From Streptomyces sp. NRRL S-118 (GTDB lineage Bacteria > Actinomycetota > Actinomycetes > Streptomycetales > Streptomycetaceae), in the NCBI RefSeq assembly GCF_000716335.1, contig NZ_JOBL01000160.1, positions 1 to 54,607 of the forward strand: a stretch of DNA of 54,607 bases, given 5' to 3'. The notes beneath the pieces are model-generated. The model saw nothing but the letters and a program-made list of their open reading frames with translations. It was not told where the DNA came from and searched no databases. The position numbers and the translations under genes were made by a program. Shown here piece by piece: positions 47,005 through 53,262 of this stretch. Every line of letters starts with the position of its first letter. Within the stretch, counting starts at the first letter, position 1.

Positions 47005-48456
47005 TCAGTCCTCGCGATGAGCCTGCTCGGAGGCCGCCGCGGCAGCCTGCGCCGCAGCGCTGCCGGGCCGCTTGCGCGCCACCCAACCCTCGATATTCCG
47101 CTGCTGGCCGCGGGCGACAGCCAGCGACCCCGGCGGTACGTCCTTCGTGATCACGGAGCCCGCGGCCGTGTAGGAACCGTCCCCGACCGTGACAGGAGCC
47201 ACAAACATGTTGTCCGACCCGGTCCGGCAGTGCGACCCGATCGTCGTGTGGTGCTTGCTCTCACCGTCGTAGTTCACGAACACACTCGCGGCACCGATGT
47301 TCGAGTACTCGCCGATCGTCGCGTCACCCACGTACGACAGGTGCGGCACCTTCGAACCCTCGCCGACCCGCGCGTTCTTCATCTCCACGTACGTGCCGGC
47401 CTTCGCCTTCGCACCCAGCACCGTCCCCGGCCGCAGATACGCGTACGGGCCCACCGACGCGCCCTCGCCGACCTCCGCACGGTCCGCCACGGTGTTGTCC
47501 ACCCGGGCGCCCCGCTCCACCCGCGTGTCCTTCAGGCGGCTGTTCGGACCCACCTCGGCGTCCTCCGCCAGATGCGTCGACCCCAGCAGGATGGTGTTCG
47601 GGTGGACCACCGCGTCCCGCTCGAACGTCACCGTCACGTCCACCAGGACGGAGGCCGGGTCGACGATCGTCACACCCTCCGTCATCGCCCGCTCCAGCAG
47701 CCGGGCGTTCAGCAGCCGGCGCGCCTCCGCCAGCTGCACACGGTTGTTGATGCCGAGGATCTCCCGGTGGTCACCCGCCACCGAGGCCCCCACCCGGTGC
47801 CCCGCCTCGCGCAGGATCCCCAGCACATCGGTGAGGTACTCCTCGCCCTGGCTGTTGTCGGTACGCACCTTGCCCAGCGCATCCGCCAGCAGCTTCCCGT
47901 CGAACGCGAACACCCCGGAATTGATCTCCCGGATCGCACGCTGCGCGTCCGAGGCGTCCTTGTGCTCCACGATCGCGGTGACCGCACCCGTCTCCGGGTC
48001 GCGCACGATCCGCCCGTACCCGGTGGAGTCCGGGACCTCGGCCGTCAGCACCGTCACGGCGTTGCCGTCCGCGGCGTGCGTGTCCGCGAGCGCGCGCAGC
48101 GTCTCCCTGGAGAGCAGGGGGGTGTCACCGCACACCACCACGACCGTGCCGTTCAGCGCCTCCGGGCCGAGCTCCTCCAGCGCCATGCGCACGGCGTGCC
48201 CGGTGCCGTTCTGCTCGTACTGCACGGCGGTACGCGTCCCCGCATAGAGCTCGTCCAGATGTGCGGTGACCTGCTCACGGGCGTGCCCCACGACGACGCA
48301 CAGGTGCTCGGGGCTCAGCTCGCGCGCCGCGGAGACGACGTGTCCGACGAGCGAGCGCCCGCAGATTTCATGCAGGACCTTGGGGGTCTTCGACTTCATG
48401 CGGGTGCCCTCACCCGCTGCGAGGACGACGACGGCTGCCGGGCGGTTGGCGCTCAC
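47005..48456 (-). CDS. glmU: Bifunctional GlcNAc-1-P uridyltransferase / GlcN-1-P acetyltransferase
   Basis: A 483-residue enzyme making UDP-GlcNAc for peptidoglycan. The N-terminal pyrophosphorylase has VVLAAGEGTRMKSKTPKVLHEICG, EQNGTGHAVRMALEEL and GDTPLL. The C-terminal half is a left-handed beta-helix of hexapeptide repeats with the acetyltransferase residues in YVEMKNARVG, YVGDATIGEYSNIGA and NYDGESKHHTTIG. An Ala-rich C-terminal tail is typical of actinobacteria. The GTG at 48456 has AAGGG before it. It lies just downstream of tRNA-Gln. Confidence 0.97.
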   Translation of the reverse strand: MSANRPAAVVVLAAGEGTRMKSKTPKVLHEICGRSLVGHVVSAARELSPEHLCVVVGHAREQVTAHLDELYAGTRTAVQYEQNGTGHAVRMALEELGPEALNGTVVVVCGDTPLLSRETLRALADTHAADGNAVTVLTAEVPDSTGYGRIVRDPETGAVTAIVEHKDASDAQRAIREINSGVFAFDGKLLADALGKVRTDNSQGEEYLTDVLGILREAGHRVGASVAGDHREILGINNRVQLAEARRLLNARLLERAMTEGVTIVDPASVLVDVTVTFERDAVVHPNTILLGSTHLAEDAEVGPNSRLKDTRVERGARVDNTVADRAEVGEGASVGPYAYLRPGTVLGAKAKAGTYVEMKNARVGEGSKVPHLSYVGDATIGEYSNIGAASVFVNYDGESKHHTTIGSHCRTGSDNMFVAPVTVGDGSYTAAGSVITKDVPPGSLAVARGQQRNIEGWVARKRPGSAAAQAAAAASEQAHRED

Positions 48457-48568
48457 GGGAATGCCCTTCGGCTTCGGGTGGTGGACACCCGCAGGATACC
48501 GGGGGGTTTCAGGGGGGAAACGAGTGCGGGTCCTGACCATGAGGCCAGGACCCGGGCAAAGGTGGCGG

Positions 48569-48641
48569 CTCCCCCATCAGGATTCGAACCTGAACAGACG
48601 GTACCAAAAACCGCAGTGCTGCCTGATTACACCATGGGGGA
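48569..48641 (-). tRNA. tRNA-Gln (anticodon UUG)
   Basis: Read on the minus strand from TCCCCCA: acceptor stem TCCCCCA/TGGGGGA, D-arm GTG...CAC with AATCAGG, anticodon arm GCGGT-TTTTGGT-ACCGT with TTG at positions 34-36 (reads CAA), T-arm TCAGG-TTCGAAT-CCTGA, discriminator G. CCA is not encoded. It lies between the HTH gene and glmU on the same strand. Confidence 0.95.
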
Positions 48642-48668
48642 TAAAACCCGGCCAAACCGGACATCAGG

Positions 48669-49355
48669 TCAGGTTGCCGGGTCGGCAGCCCCTACTATGC
48701 CGTACCAAGTCCCCTCCATGCGACGGTACAGGTCGGCGCTTTTGGTCACGTAGATCACGAGGCAGCCCCGGTACGTCTCTGCGGTGTTCCTGCGCGTGGT
48801 CCGGGGGTTGTGCTTCTTGAGTGTGGCCTTTCGGAAGGCCGAGGGGTCGATGCCGATCAGCTCGGCCCAGAACCTCTCGGCCTGCGCGACGTCGGCGGAT
48901 TCGTGGATGCTCAGCCGGAAGCGCATGCGGTCGAGCGGTACCTCCAGGAGGTCGAGCCACCTCATGTAGAGGCTGATGACGTTGGGGTCGCTGTTGATGA
49001 ACTGCAGAGACTCACGGCGCTGGTAGGACTTGTCCTTGGCGCCCTCCGCCCAGTACAGCGTGACCCCGGCGATGAACAGCTCGCGATCCGACAGTCGTCC
49101 GATCGCCTCGCGCGCCGACCGCTTGGTTTCCCGGCGCTCCTCTTCTCGTGCGGCGTACACACGCTGAAGACCCGCGTTCATGAGCGCGCGGCGTTCCTCG
49201 TCCGTGAAGCGCGGGTCCGGTTTCGGCAGGTCCCTCACCCACAGCGAGATCGAGCTCTTCGAGCAGCCCAGCTCCAGCTGGATCCGGTCGTAGGTCATGC
49301 CCTGGAGCCGCAGTTCGCGGGCCTTCGCCCGGAGGGTGTCCTTGGCGTTGGTCAT
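48669..49355 (-). CDS. HTH protein of unknown function next to tRNA-Gln
   Basis: A 228-residue protein. Residues 1 to about 45 form a resolvase/Hin-like helix-turn-helix (KARELRLQGMTYDRIQLELGCSKSSISLWVRDLP). The rest contains GVTLYWAEGAKDKSYQRRESLQFINSDPNVISLYMRWL, a pattern reminiscent of LAGLIDADG-like proteins carried by actinobacterial phages and plasmids. No catalytic pair is certain. It stands beside a tRNA gene, a common integration site, but I see no integrase or att repeats. Its base composition is more balanced than the flanks. It could be a domesticated mobile-element protein (inference). Confidence 0.7.
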   Translation of the reverse strand: MTNAKDTLRAKARELRLQGMTYDRIQLELGCSKSSISLWVRDLPKPDPRFTDEERRALMNAGLQRVYAAREEERRETKRSAREAIGRLSDRELFIAGVTLYWAEGAKDKSYQRRESLQFINSDPNVISLYMRWLDLLEVPLDRMRFRLSIHESADVAQAERFWAELIGIDPSAFRKATLKKHNPRTTRRNTAETYRGCLVIYVTKSADLYRRMEGTWYGIVGAADPAT

Positions 49356-49497
49356 GCGGACAGCCTCGTCCGGAATGCGGACGTCCGGGTCGAATGGGCG
49401 GGCGATTCACGTGTTCGAAGGAATTTTGTGTGTTGCGGGTGCGGATCGTCATGGTTCGTGCTGCTGAGCGCCCCGGAAAATGGGTGGCAGCCGCCCG

Positions 49498-49503
49498 TAG
49501 GCT
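49498..49503 (+). promoter_or_regulatory. Candidate -10 (TAGGCT) for the sensor kinase gene
   Basis: TAGGCT ends 7 nt before the ATG at 49511, consistent with a leaderless transcript. There is no Shine-Dalgarno sequence. Confidence 0.45.
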
Positions 49504-49510
49504 GGGAAGC

Positions 49511-50914
49511 ATGACCACGACGGGGGCGCACCAGGACGCCGCGGGCACCGGTGCCCGCGGCTGGTGGTGGTGGGGACGGCGGCGCAGTGCCGTGCTGGAT
49601 GTGGTGCTGGCCTTGGTGTCGGCGCTGGAGTGCGGGGCCGAGGGGGTCGGCTTCGCGGACGGTGTCGGGGTCCCGGCCCCGTTGGGGGCGCTGTTCGGGC
49701 TGGCCGCGGGGGCCGTGCTGGTGTTGCGGCGGCGGTGGCCGATCGCCGTGGTGCTGGTGTCGATCGCGGTCACGCCGGCCGAGATGGGCTACCTGATGAG
49801 CGTCGTCGGGCTGTACACGCTCGCCGCGTCGGAGGTGCCGCGAAGGATCACGGCGGTGCTGGCGGGGATGTCGCTGGCCGCGGTGTTCATCGTGACGTTC
49901 GTCCGGGTGCGGCAGGACCTGGCCACGGCCGATTTCGACACGGCGTCGTGGTACGTGCCGCTGATGTCGGCGATCCTGTCGTCGGGCCTGACCGCCCCGC
50001 CGGTGCTGTTCGGGCTGTACATAGGGGCGCGGCGGCGGCTGATGGAGTCGTTGCGGGAGCGGGCGGACAGTCTGGAGCAGGAGCTGTCGCTGCTGGCGGA
50101 CCGGGCGGAGCAGCGGGCGCAGATGGCGCGCGTGGAGGAGCGGACGCGGATCGCGCGCGAGATGCATGACGTGGTGGCGCACCGGGTGAGCCTGATGGTG
50201 GTGCATGCGGCGGCGTTGCAGGCGGTGGCGCTGAAGGATCCGCAGAAGGCGGTGCGGAACGCGGCGCTGGTGGGGGACATGGGGCGGCAGGCGTTGACGG
50301 AGTTGCGGGAGATGCTGGGGGTGCTGCGGTCCACCGAGCCGGGGCCGCCGGCGTCGGCGCAGGCGGCGCGGGCGCGGGTGCCGGGGCAGCCGTCGGAGTC
50401 CTCCGGGGTGCCGTCGGCGTCCGTGCGGCTGTCGGCGTCGGAGCGGCCGCTGGCGGCGGTGGGGCGGGCCGCGGCTGCCGCCGCTGCCGCGGCGGAGGTC
50501 GCGGAGGACGGGCCGTGCCTGGACGCCGTGGAGGAGCTGGTGGAGCAGTCCCGGCAGGCGGGGATGGTCGTGGAGCTGCGGGTGATGGGTGAGGTGCGGG
50601 CGTACGCGCCGGACGTCGAGCAGACCGCGTACCGGGTGGTGCAGGAGGCGCTGACGAACGTGCACAAGCATGCGGCGGGCGCCGAGGTGGTGGTGCGGCT
50701 GGCGCACCGGGGTGACGAGGTGGCGATGCAGGTGGAGAACGGCCCCTCGGACGGTGCGGCGGCGGACGCGGGGCTGCCGAGCGGCGGCAACGGTCTGGTG
50801 GGGATGCGGGAGCGGGTGACGGCGCTGGGCGGGGTGTTCGTGTCGGGGCCGACGGACGAGGGCGGGTTCAAGGTGTCGGCGGTGCTGCCGGTGGCGCCGG
50901 CAGCGACGGCGTGA
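49511..50914 (+). CDS. Sensor histidine kinase (NarL-type, HisKA_3)
   Basis: A 467-residue membrane kinase. About five to six N-terminal helices (residues 20-170) are followed by a coiled region and the HisKA_3 phospho-acceptor ARVEERTRIAREMHDVVAHRVSLMVVHAAAL (His219). A low-complexity Ala/Pro/Ser insert separates this from the ATPase domain (QTAYRVVQEALTNVHKHAAGAEVVVRL and GNGLVGMRERVTALGG). No sensor domain is evident outside the membrane. No response regulator adjoins it; two orphan LuxR regulators lie 13-18 kb away, too far to pair by position. Upstream in-frame starts exist, but ATG 49511 fits the promoter best. Confidence 0.9.
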   Translation: MTTTGAHQDAAGTGARGWWWWGRRRSAVLDVVLALVSALECGAEGVGFADGVGVPAPLGALFGLAAGAVLVLRRRWPIAVVLVSIAVTPAEMGYLMSVVGLYTLAASEVPRRITAVLAGMSLAAVFIVTFVRVRQDLATADFDTASWYVPLMSAILSSGLTAPPVLFGLYIGARRRLMESLRERADSLEQELSLLADRAEQRAQMARVEERTRIAREMHDVVAHRVSLMVVHAAALQAVALKDPQKAVRNAALVGDMGRQALTELREMLGVLRSTEPGPPASAQAARARVPGQPSESSGVPSASVRLSASERPLAAVGRAAAAAAAAAEVAEDGPCLDAVEELVEQSRQAGMVVELRVMGEVRAYAPDVEQTAYRVVQEALTNVHKHAAGAEVVVRLAHRGDEVAMQVENGPSDGAAADAGLPSGGNGLVGMRERVTALGGVFVSGPTDEGGFKVSAVLPVAPAATA

Positions 50915-50916
50915 CG

Positions 50917-51016
50917 TTTCGGCTTCGGTGGTGCCGCCTCGGCTCGGTGGTGCGGCTTTCGGTCTGGTGGCGTGACCTTCGGTTCGCGGTGTGCCCTTCG
51001 GCGTCGGCGGCGTGAC
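50917..51016. repeat. About five degenerate tandem units of 18-22 bp
   Basis: Successive units beginning TTCGG or TCGG and containing GGTGG/GGCGG (for example TTCGGCTTCGGTGGTGCC, TCGGCTCGGTGGTGCGGC, TTCGGTCTGGTGGCGTGACC) fill the whole gap between the kinase stop and the SUKH-3 stop. Confidence 0.6.
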
Positions 51017-51017
51017 C

Positions 51018-51506
51018 TCAGGGGGAGGTCAGGCGGGTCGGCAGGGTGCCGGTGATGAGGGTGCCGAGGGCGTGGTCGATGTCGGGGCCGAGGTACCAGT
51101 CGCCCGAGTGGTCGAGGCTGTAGACGCGGCCTTCGGCGTCGATGGCGAGGACGGCCTGGTGGCCGGCTTCCTCGCCGAGGGGGGCGAGCTCGGTTTCGAG
51201 CGCCCGGCCGAGGTCGGCGAGGCTGCGGGCGAGGTGGAGGCCGGCGAGGGGGTCGAAGCGTACGGGGACGGGGGCGACCTGGCGGCCGGGCCCGGGCCCG
51301 CTGATGTGGAGGCCGCCGAATTCGGCCCACGCCTCGACGGCCGCGGGGAAGACGCTGTGGCGGTGCCCGGCGGGTGAGACGTGGGCCCTGAGGGCGTCGG
51401 CCCACTGTTCCGCCTGCTTGATGTCCCAGCGGCCGGGGCGCCAGCCCGCCTCCCGCAGGGCGGCGTCGACGGCGACGGGGAAGCGGGTGGTGTTCAGGTC
51501 GGGCAT
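51018..51506 (-). CDS. SUKH-3-like immunity-domain protein
   Basis: A 162-residue soluble protein resembling the SUKH-3 family, whose members mostly neutralise polymorphic toxins. Supporting segments are FPVAVDAALREAGWRPGRWDIKQAEQWADALR, AVEAWAEFGGLHISGPGPG, DPLAGLHLARSLADLGRALETELAPLGEEAGHQAVLAIDAEGRVYSLDHSGDWYLGPDIDHAL. The ATG at 51506 follows the deaminase gene stop by 10 bp, so the two form an operon. The natural reading is an immunity partner for the deaminase; alternatively both are domesticated regulators. Confidence 0.82.
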   Translation of the reverse strand: MPDLNTTRFPVAVDAALREAGWRPGRWDIKQAEQWADALRAHVSPAGHRHSVFPAAVEAWAEFGGLHISGPGPGRQVAPVPVRFDPLAGLHLARSLADLGRALETELAPLGEEAGHQAVLAIDAEGRVYSLDHSGDWYLGPDIDHALGTLITGTLPTRLTSP

Positions 51507-51516
51507 GGTGGTGCGG

Positions 51517-52038
51517 TCAGCCGTTCCGGTCGGTGGTGGGGTCGACGGTGCGTACGCCGAAGTGGGCGAGGAGCGCCGCGCAGGAGCGGCAGGGCGCGGC
51601 GTAGCTGCCGTGGAGCGGGTCGCCGTCCTCGCGGATGCGGCGGGTGGTGAGCTTGGCGTGTTTGAGGGAGCGGCGGGCCTCGCCATGGGTGAGCGGTTTG
51701 CGCTGGGCGCGCTTGGAGCGGTTGTTCTCGGTGGCGGTGAGGTGGCGGGAGAGCAGGATCGCCTCGGGGCAGCGGCCGGTGAAGCGTTCGCGCTGGCCGC
51801 TGGTGAGGGTGTCCAGGAAGTCCTGTACGAGAGGGTGCAGGACGGGCGGCTGGTTGGCGCGTCCGGCGGTACAGGTGAGGGTTTCGCCGCGTACGGAGAG
51901 GGCCGCGCCGACGGTGGGGAGGATGCCGTCGCGGCGGTGTCGCAGTAAGGGGGTGCGGTCGGAGGCGGTGCTGCTCCAGCTGAGGCGTGGGTCGCCTGCG
52001 GGAGTGGTGCCTGGCTGCGCTGGTTGCGCTGTGTGCAT
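51517..52038 (-). CDS. YwqJ-like deaminase (toxin-type) with a TTA codon
   Basis: A 173-residue protein whose C-terminal half matches the YwqJ-like deaminase family: C90-P91-E92 in FTGRCPEAILLSRHL (zinc ligand and catalytic Glu) and P149-C150-x-x-C153 in HGSYAAPCRSCAALLAHFGV (zinc ligands). An intact set suggests activity on a base or nucleotide. In polymorphic toxins this domain is the C-terminal warhead of a long secreted protein; here it stands alone with no signal peptide or trafficking domain. Codon 31 is TTA, normally read only by bldA tRNA in Streptomyces. The ATG at 52038 has AGAGGGG upstream. SUKH-3 follows after 10 bp. Confidence 0.85.
   Translation of the reverse strand: MHTAQPAQPGTTPAGDPRLSWSSTASDRTPLLRHRRDGILPTVGAALSVRGETLTCTAGRANQPPVLHPLVQDFLDTLTSGQRERFTGRCPEAILLSRHLTATENNRSKRAQRKPLTHGEARRSLKHAKLTTRRIREDGDPLHGSYAAPCRSCAALLAHFGVRTVDPTTDRNG
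51946..51948 (-). other. TTA (bldA) codon in the deaminase gene
   Basis: In-frame Leu31 of the deaminase (context D-R-T-P-L-L-R-H) is TTA, with CTG for the next Leu. It is the only in-frame TTA I found in the window by eye. TTA codons in Streptomyces usually mark bldA-dependent, developmentally timed genes. Confidence 0.85.
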
Positions 52039-52156
52039 GGTGCGTGTGTCCCCTCTGCAATCCCCCGAGTTGCGGGAAACAGCCTGCCAAATGCGGGAGC
52101 TCATGGGGAAGCGGGGGCACTGAAACGTGTGATCGGTGTGCCTTGAGATCGTCGGT

Positions 52157-52185
52157 GGGTCACCTGGGAGTGACCCTTGGTCACC
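52157..52185. promoter_or_regulatory. GGGTCAC-N6-GTGACCC inverted repeat plus a third half-site
   Basis: A perfect 7-bp inverted repeat at 52157-52176 with another GGTCACC at 52179-52185, in the 227-bp divergent gap between the deaminase and the WHH-SUKH genes. It is placed to control both operons. The regulator is unknown. The rest of the gap has no gene. Confidence 0.5.
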
Positions 52186-52222
52186 GAAGCGGAGGGCCGG
52201 TTCCCCCTGTTGCCCCACCGCA

Positions 52223-52228
52223 TAGGCT
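52223..52228 (+). promoter_or_regulatory. Candidate -10 (TAGGCT) for the WHH-SUKH operon
   Basis: TAGGCT lies 37 bp before the ATG at 52266, giving a short leader that contains a GGCTG...CAGCC hairpin and a GCAGGGGGC ribosome-binding region. Confidence 0.4.
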
Positions 52229-52265
52229 GTGCGGAACCAGCCAGCAGCAGCAGGGGGCAACCGCC

Positions 52266-53252
52266 ATGACGACAGGTCGGCTCGGGCAGCATCATGCCGC
52301 GCCACCGAACGCGGCCTACGCCGGGCAGGTCGTGCACTTCCCGGACCCGGTCCGTGCCGCCCGGCATCCCAGAGGGGTGCGGGTGGGCGCGGGCGGTCAT
52401 CCGGATTTCTCGCCGTACGCGCGTGCGGCCGCCGAGATCGCCGAGCCCCCGGAGGGGTTCGGGGTCGACGAACTGCGGCTGACGGACTACGTGTCGGCGA
52501 ACGCCGCGCTGGCGGCGGCCGGGCACGAGCTGTGGGACACGGTTCCGGCGGTGGCCACGCCGCACGGCTGGACGTGGCACCACGTCGCGGGGACGCGCCG
52601 CATGGAACTGGTGCCGGTCGAGGTGAAGGCGCTGCTGCGGCACCACGGTGGGCTGGCGACGGCCGCGGTGGACCACGGCAAGCGGGGGACGCGGCCGCTG
52701 CAGGAGACGCGGCCGGCGCACTTCGGGCTGCCGAAGGGTGCGCTGTCGGTGTCCGAGGCGCAGTTGCAGGGTGTCGAGGAGGACCTGGGGTACCGGCTGC
52801 CGGGCGCGTACCGGTCCTTCCTGAAGGCGGCGGGCGGGTGCGCGCCGGTCGGCGCGGCGCTCGACGCGGAGCTGGGACTGCTGGTGGACCAGCCGTTCTT
52901 CACGGTGCGCGACGAGGCCGCGGTCAACGACCTGGTGTACGTGAACAAGTGCCTGCGGGACCACCTGACGAAGGACTACCTGGGGGTCGGTTTCGTCCAG
53001 GGCGGCATCCTCGCGGTCAAGGTGCGGGGCGCGGGTGTGGGGTCGGTGTGGTTCTGCGCGTACGACGACGCGCGGGACCAGGACGGCTGGACGGTGCAGG
53101 AGCGGGTGGAGCGGTTGCTGCTGCCGTGCGGTGCCGATTTCGACGAGTTCCTCCAGCGGCTGGCGGGTAATCCGCCGGAGCTGGAGACGGTGGCGAACCT
53201 GATGGTGGACGGCGGCTTCGCACGGGCCGTCCCGGTTTCGGACGAGGGGTGA
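52266..53252 (+). CDS. WHH-type nuclease domain fused to SUKH-1 (SMI1/KNR4) domain
   Basis: A 328-residue protein. Residues 20-130 resemble the WHH family of HNH/Endonuclease VII-fold toxin nucleases: HPDFSPYARAA, then WTWHHVAGTRRMELVPVEV with W104-H105-H106, and LLRHHGG. Residues 155 to about 310 form a SMI1/KNR4 (SUKH-1) domain: LSVSEAQLQGVEEDLGYRLPGAYRSFLKAAGG, then GLLVDQPFF and WTVQERVERLL. SUKH proteins are normally separate immunity proteins; here nuclease and SUKH share one chain with no linker toxin delivery domain. The usual acidic residue after HH is replaced (VAGT), so activity is uncertain. It is co-oriented with the next gene after 10 bp. Confidence 0.84.
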   Translation: MTTGRLGQHHAAPPNAAYAGQVVHFPDPVRAARHPRGVRVGAGGHPDFSPYARAAAEIAEPPEGFGVDELRLTDYVSANAALAAAGHELWDTVPAVATPHGWTWHHVAGTRRMELVPVEVKALLRHHGGLATAAVDHGKRGTRPLQETRPAHFGLPKGALSVSEAQLQGVEEDLGYRLPGAYRSFLKAAGGCAPVGAALDAELGLLVDQPFFTVRDEAAVNDLVYVNKCLRDHLTKDYLGVGFVQGGILAVKVRGAGVGSVWFCAYDDARDQDGWTVQERVERLLLPCGADFDEFLQRLAGNPPELETVANLMVDGGFARAVPVSDEG

Positions 53253-53262
53253 CGGTCCGGTG

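Noticed and set aside
48569..48668. att site of an integrative element at tRNA-Gln
   Set aside because: I found no second copy of the tRNA 3' end and no integrase or excisionase within the window.
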